Notes: generated by a model not told the origin, from the letters alone. A DNA stretch of 64,000 nucleotides from Micromonospora mirobrigensis (GCF_900091555.1 NZ_FMCX01000002.1:186001-250000); one strand, 5' to 3'; positions 51,271-60,041 are shown, counted from the first letter of the stretch. Numbers and translations: made by a program.

Positions 51271-52524
51271 CTATCCGAGGGCGCTGGGCTCCGCCGCGGC
51301 GGTGCCCCGGGCCGGGTGGCCGGCCTCCTGCAACATCCGCTCGATCCGGTCCACCCCGGCCCGCAACGACATCTCCCGCAGGTACGCCTCCCGGCCGCGC
51401 CGGCCCATCTCGGTCCGCGCCTCGGCCGGGATGGTGGAGGCCAGCCAGAAGCGGTCCGCCAGCGCCGCCCAGTCCTCCGGCCCGCAGGACAGGCCCGCGC
51501 GGGCCCGTTCCACCAGCTCCACGGTGTCCCCGCCGGCCGACGCGACCACCGGCGCCGCGCAGCAGAGGGCGGCCTGGAGCTTGCCGGGCACGCTCCCGCG
51601 CAGCTCCGGCAGGTCCCGCAGCATCACCAGCTGATAGTCCGCCGCCGCGTAGAGATCCGGCATCTCCAGCGCGGAGCGCCGCTCGACGAAGCGCACGTTG
51701 TCGGCCCGGAGCTGGTCGGCGAGCCCCCGCACCCGCCGCTCCTCCCCGCCCGAGCCGACCAGCACCAGGTCCATCCGGTCGCCGAGCGCCGCCGCGGCGC
51801 GTACCGCGGTCTCCAGGCCCTGACGCCGGCCGATGGTGCCGGCGTGCATCACCACGGTGCGGTCGCCCCGGCGGACCAGGTCCCGCGCCGCCCGGGACGG
51901 CTCCGTCGGGCGGAAGATCCGCTCGTCGGTCCAGTTGAGCACCAGCTTCACCCGGGCCGGGTCGGCGCCGGCGGCCGTCACCAGCTCCCCCATCGCCGGC
52001 GCGGCGACCGCGATCGCGTCGGCCTCCCGGTAGACCCGGGACATCGTCGCGCCCATCCGCCCCGCCCAGCGGCGCTGCTCGGCGGGCCGGGCGGCCTCGT
52101 CCTCGTCCGCCCAGACGTCCTGCACGTGCAGCACGGTCGGCACCCGGCCCAGCAACCGCAGCAGGGCGGCGGTGGCGAAGGTGGTGGGCGGAAGCTGGAA
52201 GACGTACAAGGCGTCGATGTCGGCGAAGTACCGCCGGCCGGCCACCGCGACACTACCGGCGAAGGAGAGGTACGCGGCCATCCGGGAGCCGGCCGAGCCG
52301 TCGCCGCGGGCGTACCGGGGCACCCGGCGGACGGTGAGCCGCTCGCTGTGCGTCTGGTGCCGCCAACGCTGCCGCCAGCCCGGATAGACGTGACCGCCGG
52401 GATAGTCCGGAAAGCCGGTGAGCACCCGCACCTCGTGGCCGCGGGCGGCCAACTCCTCGGCGAGGCTCCCCGGGACGAACGCCGGCTCCGGCGGGAAGTG
52501 GTACGACAGGACACCGATCTTCAT
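51271..52524 (-). CDS. GT4-family glycosyltransferase (WbuB-like)
   Basis: A 417-aa GT-B enzyme that probably adds a sugar to a lipid-linked repeat at the inner membrane face. Visible: LSYHFPPEPAFVPGSLAEEL (N-terminal acceptor domain), LYVFQLPPTTFATAALLRLL, LHVQDVWADEDEAARP, LNWTDERIFRPTEPSRAARD and the donor region MHAGTIGRRQGLETAVRAA followed by LPELRGSVPGKLQAALCCAA. The ATG follows GGAGG. It is divergent from the low-molecular-weight phosphatase gene (141-bp gap). Confidence 0.92.
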   Translation of the reverse strand: MKIGVLSYHFPPEPAFVPGSLAEELAARGHEVRVLTGFPDYPGGHVYPGWRQRWRHQTHSERLTVRRVPRYARGDGSAGSRMAAYLSFAGSVAVAGRRYFADIDALYVFQLPPTTFATAALLRLLGRVPTVLHVQDVWADEDEAARPAEQRRWAGRMGATMSRVYREADAIAVAAPAMGELVTAAGADPARVKLVLNWTDERIFRPTEPSRAARDLVRRGDRTVVMHAGTIGRRQGLETAVRAAAALGDRMDLVLVGSGGEERRVRGLADQLRADNVRFVERRSALEMPDLYAAADYQLVMLRDLPELRGSVPGKLQAALCCAAPVVASAGGDTVELVERARAGLSCGPEDWAALADRFWLASTIPAEARTEMGRRGREAYLREMSLRAGVDRIERMLQEAGHPARGTAAAEPSALG

Positions 52525-52665
52525 CGGGCGCCTCCGGATCGGTCCGGCGCGGCGGGGCCCGGTCCCGCCGGTGCGTCGGCATAGGATCTGGTCCGCCCCT
52601 CACCGGCCGGCCGACCCGCGCCGGCCGGCGCAGCCGTCACCCCGACGCCGTCGGAAGGGGCCTCC

Positions 52666-53220
52666 GTGGCCGACCGCATCCTCTTCGTCTGCCATGCCAA
52701 CCTGTGCCGGTCCCCGATGGCCGAGTACCTGGCCGCGAAGCTGATGGAGAAGCTTCCGGTCGAGGTCGCCAGCGCCGGCACCGCCGCCGAGGACGGCCGG
52801 GCGATGCATCCGTACGCCGCGCAGGTCGCCGCCGGGACCGGAACCGACCCGGCGGGCTTCCGCAGCCGCCGGCTGCGACCCGAGCACCTCCTCGACGCCG
52901 GGCTGGTGCTCACCGCGAGCCGGCGGCAGCGCTCCCTGTGCGTCTCGCTGGCTCCCGCCGCGCTGCACCGCACCTTCACCCTGCACCAGTTCGCCCGTCT
53001 CGCCGAGGCCGCCGGGCGACCGGCCGGCGCGGACGGCGGCGTGCTGCGCACGGCGGTGCAGGCCGCCGCCCGCTGCCGGGGGCGGCTGCAACCCGCCGCC
53101 CCCGGCGCCGACGACCTCTTCGACCCGATCGGCGGCACCGCCGAGGACTTCCGGCGCTGCGCCCGGCAGATCGAGCGCGCCGTACTGCCGGTCGCGGCGC
53201 TCATCGAGGCAACCGGGTGA
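52666..53220 (+). CDS. Low-molecular-weight protein-tyrosine phosphatase
   Basis: A 184-aa LMW-PTP. P-loop VCHANLCRSPMAEYLAAKL (Cx5R) at the N terminus; the general-acid region DDLFDPIGGTAEDF near the C terminus. In capsule systems such enzymes dephosphorylate the tyrosine-rich tail of the BY-kinase (Wzb on Wzc); the kinase gene is adjacent. A GTG start with GGAAGGGG upstream is used. The 3' end overlaps the convergent kinase gene by 20 bp, so full-length transcripts would be antisense to each other. Confidence 0.93.
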   Translation: MADRILFVCHANLCRSPMAEYLAAKLMEKLPVEVASAGTAAEDGRAMHPYAAQVAAGTGTDPAGFRSRRLRPEHLLDAGLVLTASRRQRSLCVSLAPAALHRTFTLHQFARLAEAAGRPAGADGGVLRTAVQAAARCRGRLQPAAPGADDLFDPIGGTAEDFRRCARQIERAVLPVAALIEATG

Positions 53221-54664
53221 GCTGCTGGGTCTCGTCGTGGACGGGACCGCCGCGGGCGTGCGCCCCGGCGGTCGCGGACCGGGCGCCGTCCACCGGGACG
53301 GCACCCCCCTGCGGCGGCACCAGCACCTTGTAGCTCTCGTAGCCGTACGCGTCGGCCTTGGCCATCTTCGCCATGTTCAGGACGCAGCCGAGCAGCCGGA
53401 CGGAGACCGACTGCAACGACTGGGCGGCCGCGGCCACGTGCGTGCGGTCGGTGCGCCCGTGCTGGCTGACCAGCAGCGCGCCGTCGGCCTGCACGGCGAC
53501 CACCACGCCGTCGGTGACCGTGCGCAGCGGCGCGGTGTCGATGACCACGATGTCGGCCGACTGGCGCAGCACCACCAGCAGGTCGGCCATCGCCTTGGAA
53601 CCGAGCAGCTCGCTGGGGTTGGGCGGGGTCGAGCCGCTGGGCAGCACCAGCAGGGACTTGTCCCCCCAGCGCTGCACGACGTCGCCGACCTGCACGTCGC
53701 CGAGGAGCACGTCGGTCAGGCCGACCCCGGACTCCAGGCCGAGGTAGTCGGCGACCTTCGGCCGGCGCAGGTCGGCGTCGACCAGCGCCACCCGCCAGCC
53801 CGCCTCGGCCAGCGCGATGGCCAGGTTGCAGGAGAGCGTGGTCTTCCCCTCCCCCTGGAGCGCGCTGGTCACCGCGATCACCCGGGCCGGCTCGTGGACG
53901 TCGACGAAGCGCAGGTTGGTACGCAGCTTGCGGACCGCCTCCGCGCGCGCCGAGTTGGCCGCGTCCCCGATGATCAGCGGCGCCGAGCGGGCGCTGCTGT
54001 CGAAGGGGATCTCGCCCAGCAGCGGGCTGCCGGTCACCCGTTGCAGGGTCAGCGAGTCGCGCAGGCGGGTGTCGAGGCGGGTACGCAGCACCGCCAGCGC
54101 CAGGCCGGCGAGCAGCCCGGCCAGTGCCCCGAGGGTCAGGTTGCGGACCGGGTTCGGCGACACCGGCGTCGAGCCGACCCGGGGACCGCTGATCACCTCG
54201 ACCTTGATCGTCGCCCCGCCGCCGTCGGGGGGCGTCTCGACCTGCTTGACCAGGCTCACGAACTCGGCGGAGACGGCCTCGGTGAGCTTGAGGGCGCGGG
54301 CGGCCTCGGTGTCGGTGACGGTGGCCCGCAGCAGCACCGTGTCCGGCACGGAGGCGGCGGTGATCCGGCTCTGGACCTGGTCGGCGGTGAGCCCGAGCGG
54401 GGTCCTCGCCACGACGGTCTGCGCCAGGCGGTCGCTGCGCAGCAGGTCGACGTAGGACTTGACGCGCTGCTGCATCAGGAAGTTGCCCTGGTACGCCTCG
54501 CCGACCCCCTTGCTGGACGTGGTGACGAAGAACGTCGCCGAGGCTTCGTACCGGGGCACGCTGCGCACGGTGACGAGGGCGGAAGCGCCGAGGGCGACCA
54601 TCACCGTGACCACCACGACCCACCAGTTGCGGCGAATCAGGCGCAGGCTGCTGCGTACGTCCAT
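53201..54664 (-). CDS. Wzz-type chain-length protein fused to BY-kinase
   Basis: A 487-aa polysaccharide co-polymerase/tyrosine kinase. Wzz domain between two helices ([19 protein letters not shown] at about 13; [18 protein letters not shown] at about 178). Cytoplasmic kinase domain with Walker [16 protein letters not shown], Walker A' [19 protein letters not shown] and Walker [15 protein letters not shown]. The C terminus carries a Tyr cluster [10 protein letters not shown], likely autophosphorylation sites, followed by a disordered tail. The ATG follows GGGGAGGG. It governs export and length of the exopolysaccharide. Confidence 0.93.
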   Translation of the reverse strand: MDVRSSLRLIRRNWWVVVVTVMVALGASALVTVRSVPRYEASATFFVTTSSKGVGEAYQGNFLMQQRVKSYVDLLRSDRLAQTVVARTPLGLTADQVQSRITAASVPDTVLLRATVTDTEAARALKLTEAVSAEFVSLVKQVETPPDGGGATIKVEVISGPRVGSTPVSPNPVRNLTLGALAGLLAGLALAVLRTRLDTRLRDSLTLQRVTGSPLLGEIPFDSSARSAPLIIGDAANSARAEAVRKLRTNLRFVDVHEPARVIAVTSALQGEGKTTLSCNLAIALAEAGWRVALVDADLRRPKVADYLGLESGVGLTDVLLGDVQVGDVVQRWGDKSLLVLPSGSTPPNPSELLGSKAMADLLVVLRQSADIVVIDTAPLRTVTDGVVVAVQADGALLVSQHGRTDRTHVAAAAQSLQSVSVRLLGCVLNMAKMAKADAYGYESYKVLVPPQGGAVPVDGARSATAGAHARGGPVHDETQQLTRLPR

Positions 54665-54710
54665 CAGGCCGCCCTCCCCTCGGAACGGACAACACCGCTG
54701 AGCTGCACGA

Positions 54711-54822
54711 AAAACCCCCTAGTAGCGACACTCGTCGTGTAAGGATGAAAACCCCCACAGGACGCTAGACGAGCACGAACCGAATGTAGACGATTTAGAA
54801 CTCAAATTGCCGCAAACCCCCT
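54711..54822. repeat. Three copies of an AAACCCCC motif in the exopolysaccharide intergenic region
   Basis: AAAACCCCCT (54711-54720), GAAAACCCCCA (about 54747-54757) and CAAACCCCCTC (54813-54823) lie in the same orientation in the 188-bp AT-richer gap between the divergent kinase and CapD-like genes. They are candidate binding sites for a shared regulator. I saw no clear -35/-10 pair in this gap. Confidence 0.4.
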
Positions 54823-54852
54823 CAGGCGGCTACCCGCAACCAGAGGGAGCCC

Positions 54853-56706
54853 ATGAACCCCGCATCGCCCACCTCGACGAACCCGGCCACACCCATGGCG
54901 AACCACCGGCGCGTCCGGGCCCTGTCTCTGTTAACGCTGGACGCCGCCGCCTGGTGCGCGGGTTTTCTGGCCGCCGCCACCACCCGGTACGAATTCGACC
55001 TCACCGAGCGGATCAGCGCGCTCGTCCTGGGCGCCGCCCTCGCCTGCGCGGCCGTGCACGCCGGCCTCAACCGGGTCCGCCTCGTGCTGTGGGGGCGGCA
55101 CCCCCTGGGCAGCGCCGGAGACGTCCGGGACCTGGCCGCCGCCGGCGCGGTGACCATCGCCCTCGCGCTGGCGGTGCTGCTGCCGGTGCACTCCCGGCCG
55201 ATCCCGGCCAGCACGCCGCTGGTCGGCGGCGCGATCGCCCTGCTGCTGATGATGGGCAGCCGGGCGACCTTCCGGTTCCACCGTGAGCAGCGGGCGCAGG
55301 CCGTCCCCTCCACCTCGCGGGCCCTGGTCTACGGCGTCGACGGCACCAGCGAGCGGCTGCTCCGCGTGCTGCTCGACGACCCCGCCGGCCGGTACCGCCC
55401 GGTCGGCCTCCTCGACGACGACCGCGAGCACCGGAACATGCGGCTCGCCGGAGTCCGGGTGCTCGGCGGTCGCGAGCAGCTCGCCGACGCCGTCCGGGCC
55501 ACCGGCGCGGACACCGTCATCCTCGCCACCGGGCACGCCGACCCGGAGCTGGTGCGGGACGTCCGCGGGCGCACGCTGCAGGCCGGGGCGGCCTTCAAGG
55601 TGCTCCCCCCGGTGCACGAGCTGCTCGACCGCCCGGTGGCGGTGACCGACGTACGCGATGTGCAGATCACCGACCTGCTCGGCCGCGCCCAGCGGGTCGC
55701 CGAACTGGCGGTGGACCGCAACGGGCTGGCCGGGCGGCGGGTGCTGGTCACCGGCGCGGGCGGCTCCATCGGCTCCGAGCTGTGCCGGCAGATCGCCCGC
55801 TGCGACCCCGGCGAGCTGATGATGCTCGACCGGGACGAGTCCGCGCTGCACGCCCTGCAGATGTCGCTGGACGGCCGGGCGATGCTGGACGGGCCGGAGC
55901 TGATCCTGGCCGACATCCGGGACCGGGACGGGATCGCCCGGGTGATCGCCGACCGGCAGCCGGACGTGGTCTTCCACGCCGCCGCGCTGAAGCACCTCAC
56001 CCTCCTGCAGCGCCACCCCGGTGAGGCGGTCAAGACCAACCTGCTGGGCACCCTGAACGTGCTCGACGCGTGCCGGGACGTGGCCGAGTTCGTGAACATC
56101 TCCACCGACAAGGCGGCCGACCCGGTCAGCGTGCTCGGCTACTCCAAGCGGCTCACCGAGCGGCTCACCGCCCACTACGCCGAGCGGTTCGGCGGGGCGT
56201 ACCTGAGCGTCCGGTTCGGCAACGTGCTGGCCAGCCGGGGCTCGGTGCTCACCGCGTTCGAGGCCCAGCTGCGCGCCGGACTGCCGATCACCGTCACCCA
56301 CCCGGACGTCACCCGGTACTTCATGACCGTGCAGGAGGCGGTGCAGCTGGTGCTCCAGGCCGCCTCGATCGGCCGGGGCGGGGAGGCGCTGGTGCTGGAC
56401 ATGGGCGAGCCGGTCCGAATCGCCGACGTGGCGCGGCGGCTCGCCGACGAGGCGCCGGGCGGCGCCGAGATCGTCTTCACCGGGCTGCGCCCCGGCGAGA
56501 AGCTGCACGAGGACCTCTTCGGCGCCGACGAGGTCGACAGCCGCCCGCTGCACCCGCTGATCTCGCACGTGCGGGTGCCGGCGCTGCGCCCGGAGGAGGT
56601 TCGCGCGCTGGACCCGTACGGCGACGCGGCGGAGCTGGTGAAGCGGATGGAGGCGCTCTGCACCCACCGGTCCGCGATCCGGGAGGCGCTGCCGACCCCC
56701 CGGTGA
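54853..56706 (+). CDS. Membrane-bound nucleotide-sugar dehydratase/epimerase (CapD/WbpM type)
   Basis: A 617-aa protein. Four N-terminal helices (about 20-135), a first Rossmann-like domain (SRALVYGVDGTSERLLRVLL, about 155-280), and the catalytic SDR domain (VLVTGAGGSIGSELCRQIAR at about 297; ISTDKAADPVSVLGYSKRL; YLSVRFGNVLASRGSVL; GLRPGEKLHEDLF). Family members act as UDP-GlcNAc 4,6-dehydratases that start synthesis of deoxy sugars for surface glycans. The usual YxxxK tyrosine is near YSK. The ATG at 54853 follows AGAGGGAG. A hairpin follows at 56738-56757. Confidence 0.93.
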   Translation: MNPASPTSTNPATPMANHRRVRALSLLTLDAAAWCAGFLAAATTRYEFDLTERISALVLGAALACAAVHAGLNRVRLVLWGRHPLGSAGDVRDLAAAGAVTIALALAVLLPVHSRPIPASTPLVGGAIALLLMMGSRATFRFHREQRAQAVPSTSRALVYGVDGTSERLLRVLLDDPAGRYRPVGLLDDDREHRNMRLAGVRVLGGREQLADAVRATGADTVILATGHADPELVRDVRGRTLQAGAAFKVLPPVHELLDRPVAVTDVRDVQITDLLGRAQRVAELAVDRNGLAGRRVLVTGAGGSIGSELCRQIARCDPGELMMLDRDESALHALQMSLDGRAMLDGPELILADIRDRDGIARVIADRQPDVVFHAAALKHLTLLQRHPGEAVKTNLLGTLNVLDACRDVAEFVNISTDKAADPVSVLGYSKRLTERLTAHYAERFGGAYLSVRFGNVLASRGSVLTAFEAQLRAGLPITVTHPDVTRYFMTVQEAVQLVLQAASIGRGGEALVLDMGEPVRIADVARRLADEAPGGAEIVFTGLRPGEKLHEDLFGADEVDSRPLHPLISHVRVPALRPEEVRALDPYGDAAELVKRMEALCTHRSAIREALPTPR

Positions 56707-56737
56707 GGCCCAGGTCGCAGCTCGTCGACTCGGCGGT

Positions 56738-56757
56738 GCCGGGGCAGCGGCCCCGGC
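56738..56757 (+). terminator. Hairpin after the CapD-like gene
   Basis: A 7-bp GC stem (56738-56744 with 56751-56757) with a 6-nt loop lies 31 nt after the stop. The NhaA remnant begins immediately after it. Confidence 0.55.
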
Positions 56758-57266
56758 CTGGCCGAGCACCTGGAACACCGCTGGCGGCCGGTCTCCGCCG
56801 GCTTCGCGGTGCCCGTCTTCGCCTTCTTCGCCGCCGGCGTGTCCCTGCGCGAAGCCGACCTCGGGGCGGTGCTCACCGACCCGATCGTGCTCGGCATCGC
56901 GGCCGGTCTGGTGCTGGGCAAGGCGATCGGGATCTTCGGCTCGACCTACCTGCTGGCCCGCTTCACCCGCGCCGAACTCGACGAGGACATCAGCTGGACG
57001 GAGCTGGTCGGGGTGGCGTTGCTGGCCGGCATCGGGTTCACCGTGTCCCTGCTGATCGGGGAGCTGGCGTTCGGGGTGGGCAGTGCCGCGGACGAACGGG
57101 TCAAGCTCGCCGTACTGGCGGGGTCGGTCACCGCAGCCGTGCTGGCCTCGATCGTGCTGGTCCGGCGGAACAGGGTCTACCGGCGGATCGCCGAGCTGGA
57201 GGCCCGCGACGCCGACGGCGACGGGGTGCCGGCGTCTACCAGGAGCGGCCCGGCCGGGAGGCCTGA
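56758..57266 (+). pseudogene. nhaA: Truncated and frameshifted Na+/H+ antiporter (NhaA) remnant
   Basis: The frame encodes only the C-terminal part of Nha[72 protein letters not shown] and [19 protein letters not shown]. About 250 N-terminal residues with the ion-binding region are missing and no start codon or ribosome site is present. Near the end, loss of one base after VP (about 57230-57236) shifts the natural ending [10 protein letters not shown] into another frame that stops at 57266. Both defects mark it as decayed. It is flanked by hairpins at 56738 and 57280. Confidence 0.88.
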
Positions 57267-57279
57267 GCCGCCGTCGGGG

Positions 57280-57314
57280 AGGTCCGGTGGCGCGTCGACC
57301 GCGCCACCGGACCT
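57280..57314 (-). terminator. Very stable terminator of the Mn operon
   Basis: A perfect 15-bp stem (57280-57294 with 57300-57314) with a 5-nt TCGAC loop begins 5 nt after the last stop of the minus-strand operon. Confidence 0.85.
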
Positions 57315-57318
57315 GCGG

Positions 57319-57522
57319 TCACCGGCGGTGCTGCCCGGCGCGCTGCTCGCGCTCCTCCTCGGTGTCGCCGAGCGCGTCGGTCAGCGGTTCGGTGAGGTCG
57401 TCGCCGGGGACGGCCACGGCCTCGGCCCGGTCCTGCTCGTCCGGGCGTCCGCCGGGCGGCGGCTCGGGGGCGGTGGCACCACCGGCGAAGCCGTACTCGT
57501 TGGGCTCGTCATGCTTGCTCAT
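57319..57522 (-). CDS. Small acidic hydrophilic protein (67 aa), last gene of the Mn operon
   Basis: The sequence starts [20 protein letters not shown] and continues Asp/Glu/Arg-rich ([30 protein letters not shown]), without Cys or hydrophobic core. AGGA lies 8 nt before the ATG, and the ATG overlaps the stop of the upstream 103-aa gene (ATGA). Family unknown. Confidence 0.7.
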   Translation of the reverse strand: MSKHDEPNEYGFAGGATAPEPPPGGRPDEQDRAEAVAVPGDDLTEPLTDALGDTEEEREQRAGQHRR

Positions 57523-57830
57523 GCGGTGATCCTCCCGCTTTCTCCCGGTTCGCGGAGCACTGTCCAACCGTGATCGTTCCCGCCTCCGGAGCGCCGAAAC
57601 AACGGCGCCCGTGGCCCGGCCGCCAGCACGGACCAGAGCACCCGGCGCAGCCCGATGATCGCCGCCGCGCCGGCCAGCTCGGTCCAGCCCTGGTCGACGC
57701 CGAGGCGCAGCAGACCGGCGGCGGTCAGCAGGTCCAGCAGCACCCGCAGCGCGGTCCGCCAGGATCCGGTGCCGATCAACACCGCCAGCCCGGAGACCAG
57801 CCCCGCCGCGGCGACCAGCGCCGCGATCAC
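57519..57830 (-). CDS. Small membrane protein of the Mn operon (103 aa)
   Basis: Three hydrophobic segments ([53 protein letters not shown]) and a polar C-terminal tail. It starts at GTG overlapping the DUF1622 stop (GTGA) and its stop overlaps the next ATG. The coupling implies equal expression with DUF1622. Family unknown; it is probably a membrane partner of DUF1622. Confidence 0.75.
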   Translation of the reverse strand: MIAALVAAAGLVSGLAVLIGTGSWRTALRVLLDLLTAAGLLRLGVDQGWTELAGAAAIIGLRRVLWSVLAAGPRAPLFRRSGGGNDHGWTVLREPGESGRITA

Positions 57831-58189
57831 GGCGGCGGCCCGGGCCGGCCCACCTGCTGCTGCTCCTGGGCGATCTCCCGGCGCAGGAAGAAGTTGAGCG
57901 CCGTCCGGATGGTGGCGATCGCGGCCAGCTTGGCGATCTGGTCGAAGGTCGGCGAGACCGCCGTACGCAGGATGTCCGCGGCGAGCTGGAACTCCAGGCC
58001 CAGGGTGAGGAACCGGCCCAGCGACAACCGGATCGGGGTGAACACGGCGGCGTCGCGGCGCCGCAGCCCGTCGACGACGAACCGCAGCGCCGCCCAGACC
58101 GCACCGACGAAGATGATCACTGCGCCGGCGATCTCCACCACGGCGACCACGACCTGGTCGCCCTGGTGCAGCAGCTCCTCCAGCCTCAC
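57827..58189 (-). CDS. DUF1622 membrane protein
   Basis: A 120-aa protein of the DUF1622 family: three helices (VVAVVEIAGAVIIFVGAVWA; a longer amphipathic segment LSLGRFLTLGLEFQLAADIL; IAKLAAIATIRTALNFFL) and a charged tail. The family has no known role. The GTG start at 58189 is 39 bp after the GDT1 gene on the same strand, so it is likely in the riboswitch-controlled transcript. Confidence 0.85.
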   Translation of the reverse strand: MRLEELLHQGDQVVVAVVEIAGAVIIFVGAVWAALRFVVDGLRRRDAAVFTPIRLSLGRFLTLGLEFQLAADILRTAVSPTFDQIAKLAAIATIRTALNFFLRREIAQEQQQVGRPGPPP

Positions 58190-58228
58190 CCGCAGGCGTT
58201 ACCCGTCCCCGGGGCCGGTAGTCGGCGC

Positions 58229-58816
58229 TCAGGTCAGCTCGCGCACCGCCTCCAGGATCAGCCACAGGCCGCTGATCGCGAAGAGCACCGCGGCGCCGTA
58301 CTTGATGGCCTTCTCCGGCAGCTTCTTGCCGAGCAGCCGGCCCACCAGGATGGCCAGCGCGTCCGCGGCGACCATGCCGACCGTCGAGCCGAGCCAGGTG
58401 CCGAACCAGCCGTACTTGGTGGCCAGGGTGATGGTGGCCAGCATGGTCTTGTCACCCAGCTCGGCCAGGAAGAACGCCACCCCGACCGCGATGATCGCGG
58501 ACTTGCTGGACTGCTCGGCCTTGCGCCGTTCGGCCTCGGTCAGCTCGTCCCCGCGCAGGGTCCAGGCGCCGAAGGCGAGGAACGCAAGACCGGCGATGAG
58601 CGAGATCCAGCCGGTAGGCAGGGTGGCGCCGAGGCCGTAGCCGATGCCGACCGAGACCAGGTGCACCACCGCGGTGGCGACGGTGATGCCGATCAGAACG
58701 GTGACCGGCTTGTAGCGCGTGGCGAAGGCCAGCGCCATCAGCTGGGACTTGTCGCCCAGTTCGGCGACGAAGATGACGCCGAAGCTGACGACCAGCGCGA
58801 CGAGGAAACCTTCCAT
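58229..58816 (-). CDS. GDT1/UPF0016-family Mn2+ exporter
   Basis: A 195-aa six-helix membrane protein of the TMEM165/GDT1 (UPF0016) family. Both signature repeats are present: VAELGDKSQLMALAFATRY in the first half and LAELGDKTMLATITLATKY in the second, supplying the acidic cation-binding residues. Bacterial members export Mn2+ in exchange for protons. The upstream leader is a yybP-ykoY Mn riboswitch, which strongly supports that role. The ATG follows GGGAAGG, which can be masked by a hairpin at 58821-58848. Confidence 0.94.
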   Translation of the reverse strand: MEGFLVALVVSFGVIFVAELGDKSQLMALAFATRYKPVTVLIGITVATAVVHLVSVGIGYGLGATLPTGWISLIAGLAFLAFGAWTLRGDELTEAERRKAEQSSKSAIIAVGVAFFLAELGDKTMLATITLATKYGWFGTWLGSTVGMVAADALAILVGRLLGKKLPEKAIKYGAAVLFAISGLWLILEAVRELT

Positions 58817-58820
58817 GACA

Positions 58821-58848
58821 ACCTTCCCGATCCGAGCCGGGACAAGGT
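58821..58848 (-). promoter_or_regulatory. Ribosome-site-masking hairpin (riboswitch expression platform)
   Basis: On the minus strand ACCTTGTCC (plus 58840-58848) can pair with GGGAAGGT (plus 58821-58828) across a 10-12-nt loop, with one bulge and one G-U pair. It would hide the Shine-Dalgarno sequence of the exporter gene when no Mn is bound. Confidence 0.55.
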
Positions 58849-58879
58849 ACGGGGCGCCCTCGACCCGGCTGCGTGTGCA

Positions 58880-58993
58880 CAGCCTGAGTCGAAGGTCTCG
58901 CCCGCCCCACCGCCGGTGGGGCCGCGTGGCCGGACGCGGAACGCGTCAGCATGTCGACCACGACATTGGGGGCTACTCCCCTTCGCGCCGACC
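58880..58993 (-). ncRNA. yybP-ykoY manganese riboswitch
   Basis: The minus-strand leader carries the two conserved parts of this class: GAAGGGGAGTAGCC (plus about 58971-58986) and GGGCGAGACCTTCG (plus about 58891-58904). CGAAGG at the 5' side pairs with CCTTCG at the 3' side to close P1, and the variable arms lie between. A TAGGCT -10 (plus 58994-58999) is positioned just upstream. The family binds Mn2+ and usually turns on Mn exporters, as found downstream here. Confidence 0.9.
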
Positions 58994-59020
58994 AGCCTAG
59001 CCGACCCACCCCGGATCGGC

Positions 59021-59051
59021 CGGCCGGGGTGAACGGGCTCACCGCCGGCCG
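59021..59051 (-). terminator. Hairpin after egtD
   Basis: A 12-bp stem with one bulged base (59021-59032 with 59039-59051) and a 6-nt loop lies 25 nt after the egtD stop, separating the ergothioneine operon from the riboswitch promoter. Confidence 0.65.
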
Positions 59052-59075
59052 ACCGCCACCCGGGCCGGGCGGGGC

Positions 59076-60041
59076 TCAGTCCGCGCGGGCCAGGCTCACC
59101 CCGAACAGGCCACCCGGGTCGGTCCAGAAGTGTTCGGTGACGAAGCCCGACGCCGCCAGCTCCGCCCGGATCCGCTCGGGCCGGAACTTCGCCGAGATCT
59201 CCGTACGCAGCTCCTCCCCCGCGGCGAACTCCACGTCCAGGTCCAGCACGCGTACCCGCATCGGCCGGCGGGCCCGCAGCCGCATCTCGATCCACTCCTG
59301 CTCCGGGTCCCACGCCGCCACGTGGTCGAACGCCTCCGGGTCGAAGTCCGCGCCCAGCTCGCGGTTGATCACCCGCAGCACGTTGCGGTTGAAGTCCGCC
59401 GTCACCCCGGCCGCGTCGTCGTACGCCGGCACGATCACCGCCGGGTCCTTCACCAGGTCGGTGCCGATCAGCAGCCAGTCACCGGCCTCCAGGGCGGCGC
59501 GCATGGCGGTGAGGAACTCGACCCGCTCGATCGGCAGCAGGTTGCCGATCGTGCCGCCGAGGAAGGCGACCAGCCGCCGCCCACCGGTCGGCAGCCGGTC
59601 CAGCTGCCGGGTGAAGTCGCCGACGATGCCGCGGACCCGCAACTGCGGATAGTCGGTGGCGATCTGCGCCGTGGACTGGCGCAGCGCGCTGACCGAGACG
59701 TCCAGCGGGACGAAGGTGCCCAGGCCGCCGCGCCGGGTGAAGGCGTCCAGCAGCAGCCGGGTCTTCTCCGACGAGCCCGAACCGAGCTCGATCAGGGTCT
59801 TCGCACCGGTGCAGTCGGCGATCTCACCGGCCCGCTCGGCCAGCACCGCCCGCTCGGCCCGGGTCGGGTAGTACTCCGGCAGCCGGGTGATCTCCTCGAA
59901 CAGCTCGCTGCCCCGGGCGTCGTAGAACCACTTCGGTGGCAGCCACTTGGGTCGGGCGGTCAGCCCGGCCCGGACGTCCTCCCGCAGGCTCCGCCCGATG
60001 TCCTGCTCCTCCAGGTAGATCTCCAGTGGCTCCGCGCTCAT
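59076..60041 (-). CDS. egtD: Histidine N-alpha-trimethyltransferase EgtD
   Basis: A 321-aa SAM-dependent methyltransferase (DUF2260/EgtD family) that makes hercynine from histidine, the first step of ergothioneine synthesis. Motifs: PPKWFYDARGSELFEEITRL (near residue 35), IELGSGSSEKTRLLLDA (SAM site), RLVAFLGGTIGNLLP and LIGTDLVKDPAVIVPAYDD. It is the last of four egt genes on the minus strand, 82 bp after egtC, with GAAGGGA before the ATG, and is followed by a hairpin. Confidence 0.96.
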   Translation of the reverse strand: MSAEPLEIYLEEQDIGRSLREDVRAGLTARPKWLPPKWFYDARGSELFEEITRLPEYYPTRAERAVLAERAGEIADCTGAKTLIELGSGSSEKTRLLLDAFTRRGGLGTFVPLDVSVSALRQSTAQIATDYPQLRVRGIVGDFTRQLDRLPTGGRRLVAFLGGTIGNLLPIERVEFLTAMRAALEAGDWLLIGTDLVKDPAVIVPAYDDAAGVTADFNRNVLRVINRELGADFDPEAFDHVAAWDPEQEWIEMRLRARRPMRVRVLDLDVEFAAGEELRTEISAKFRPERIRAELAASGFVTEHFWTDPGGLFGVSLARAD

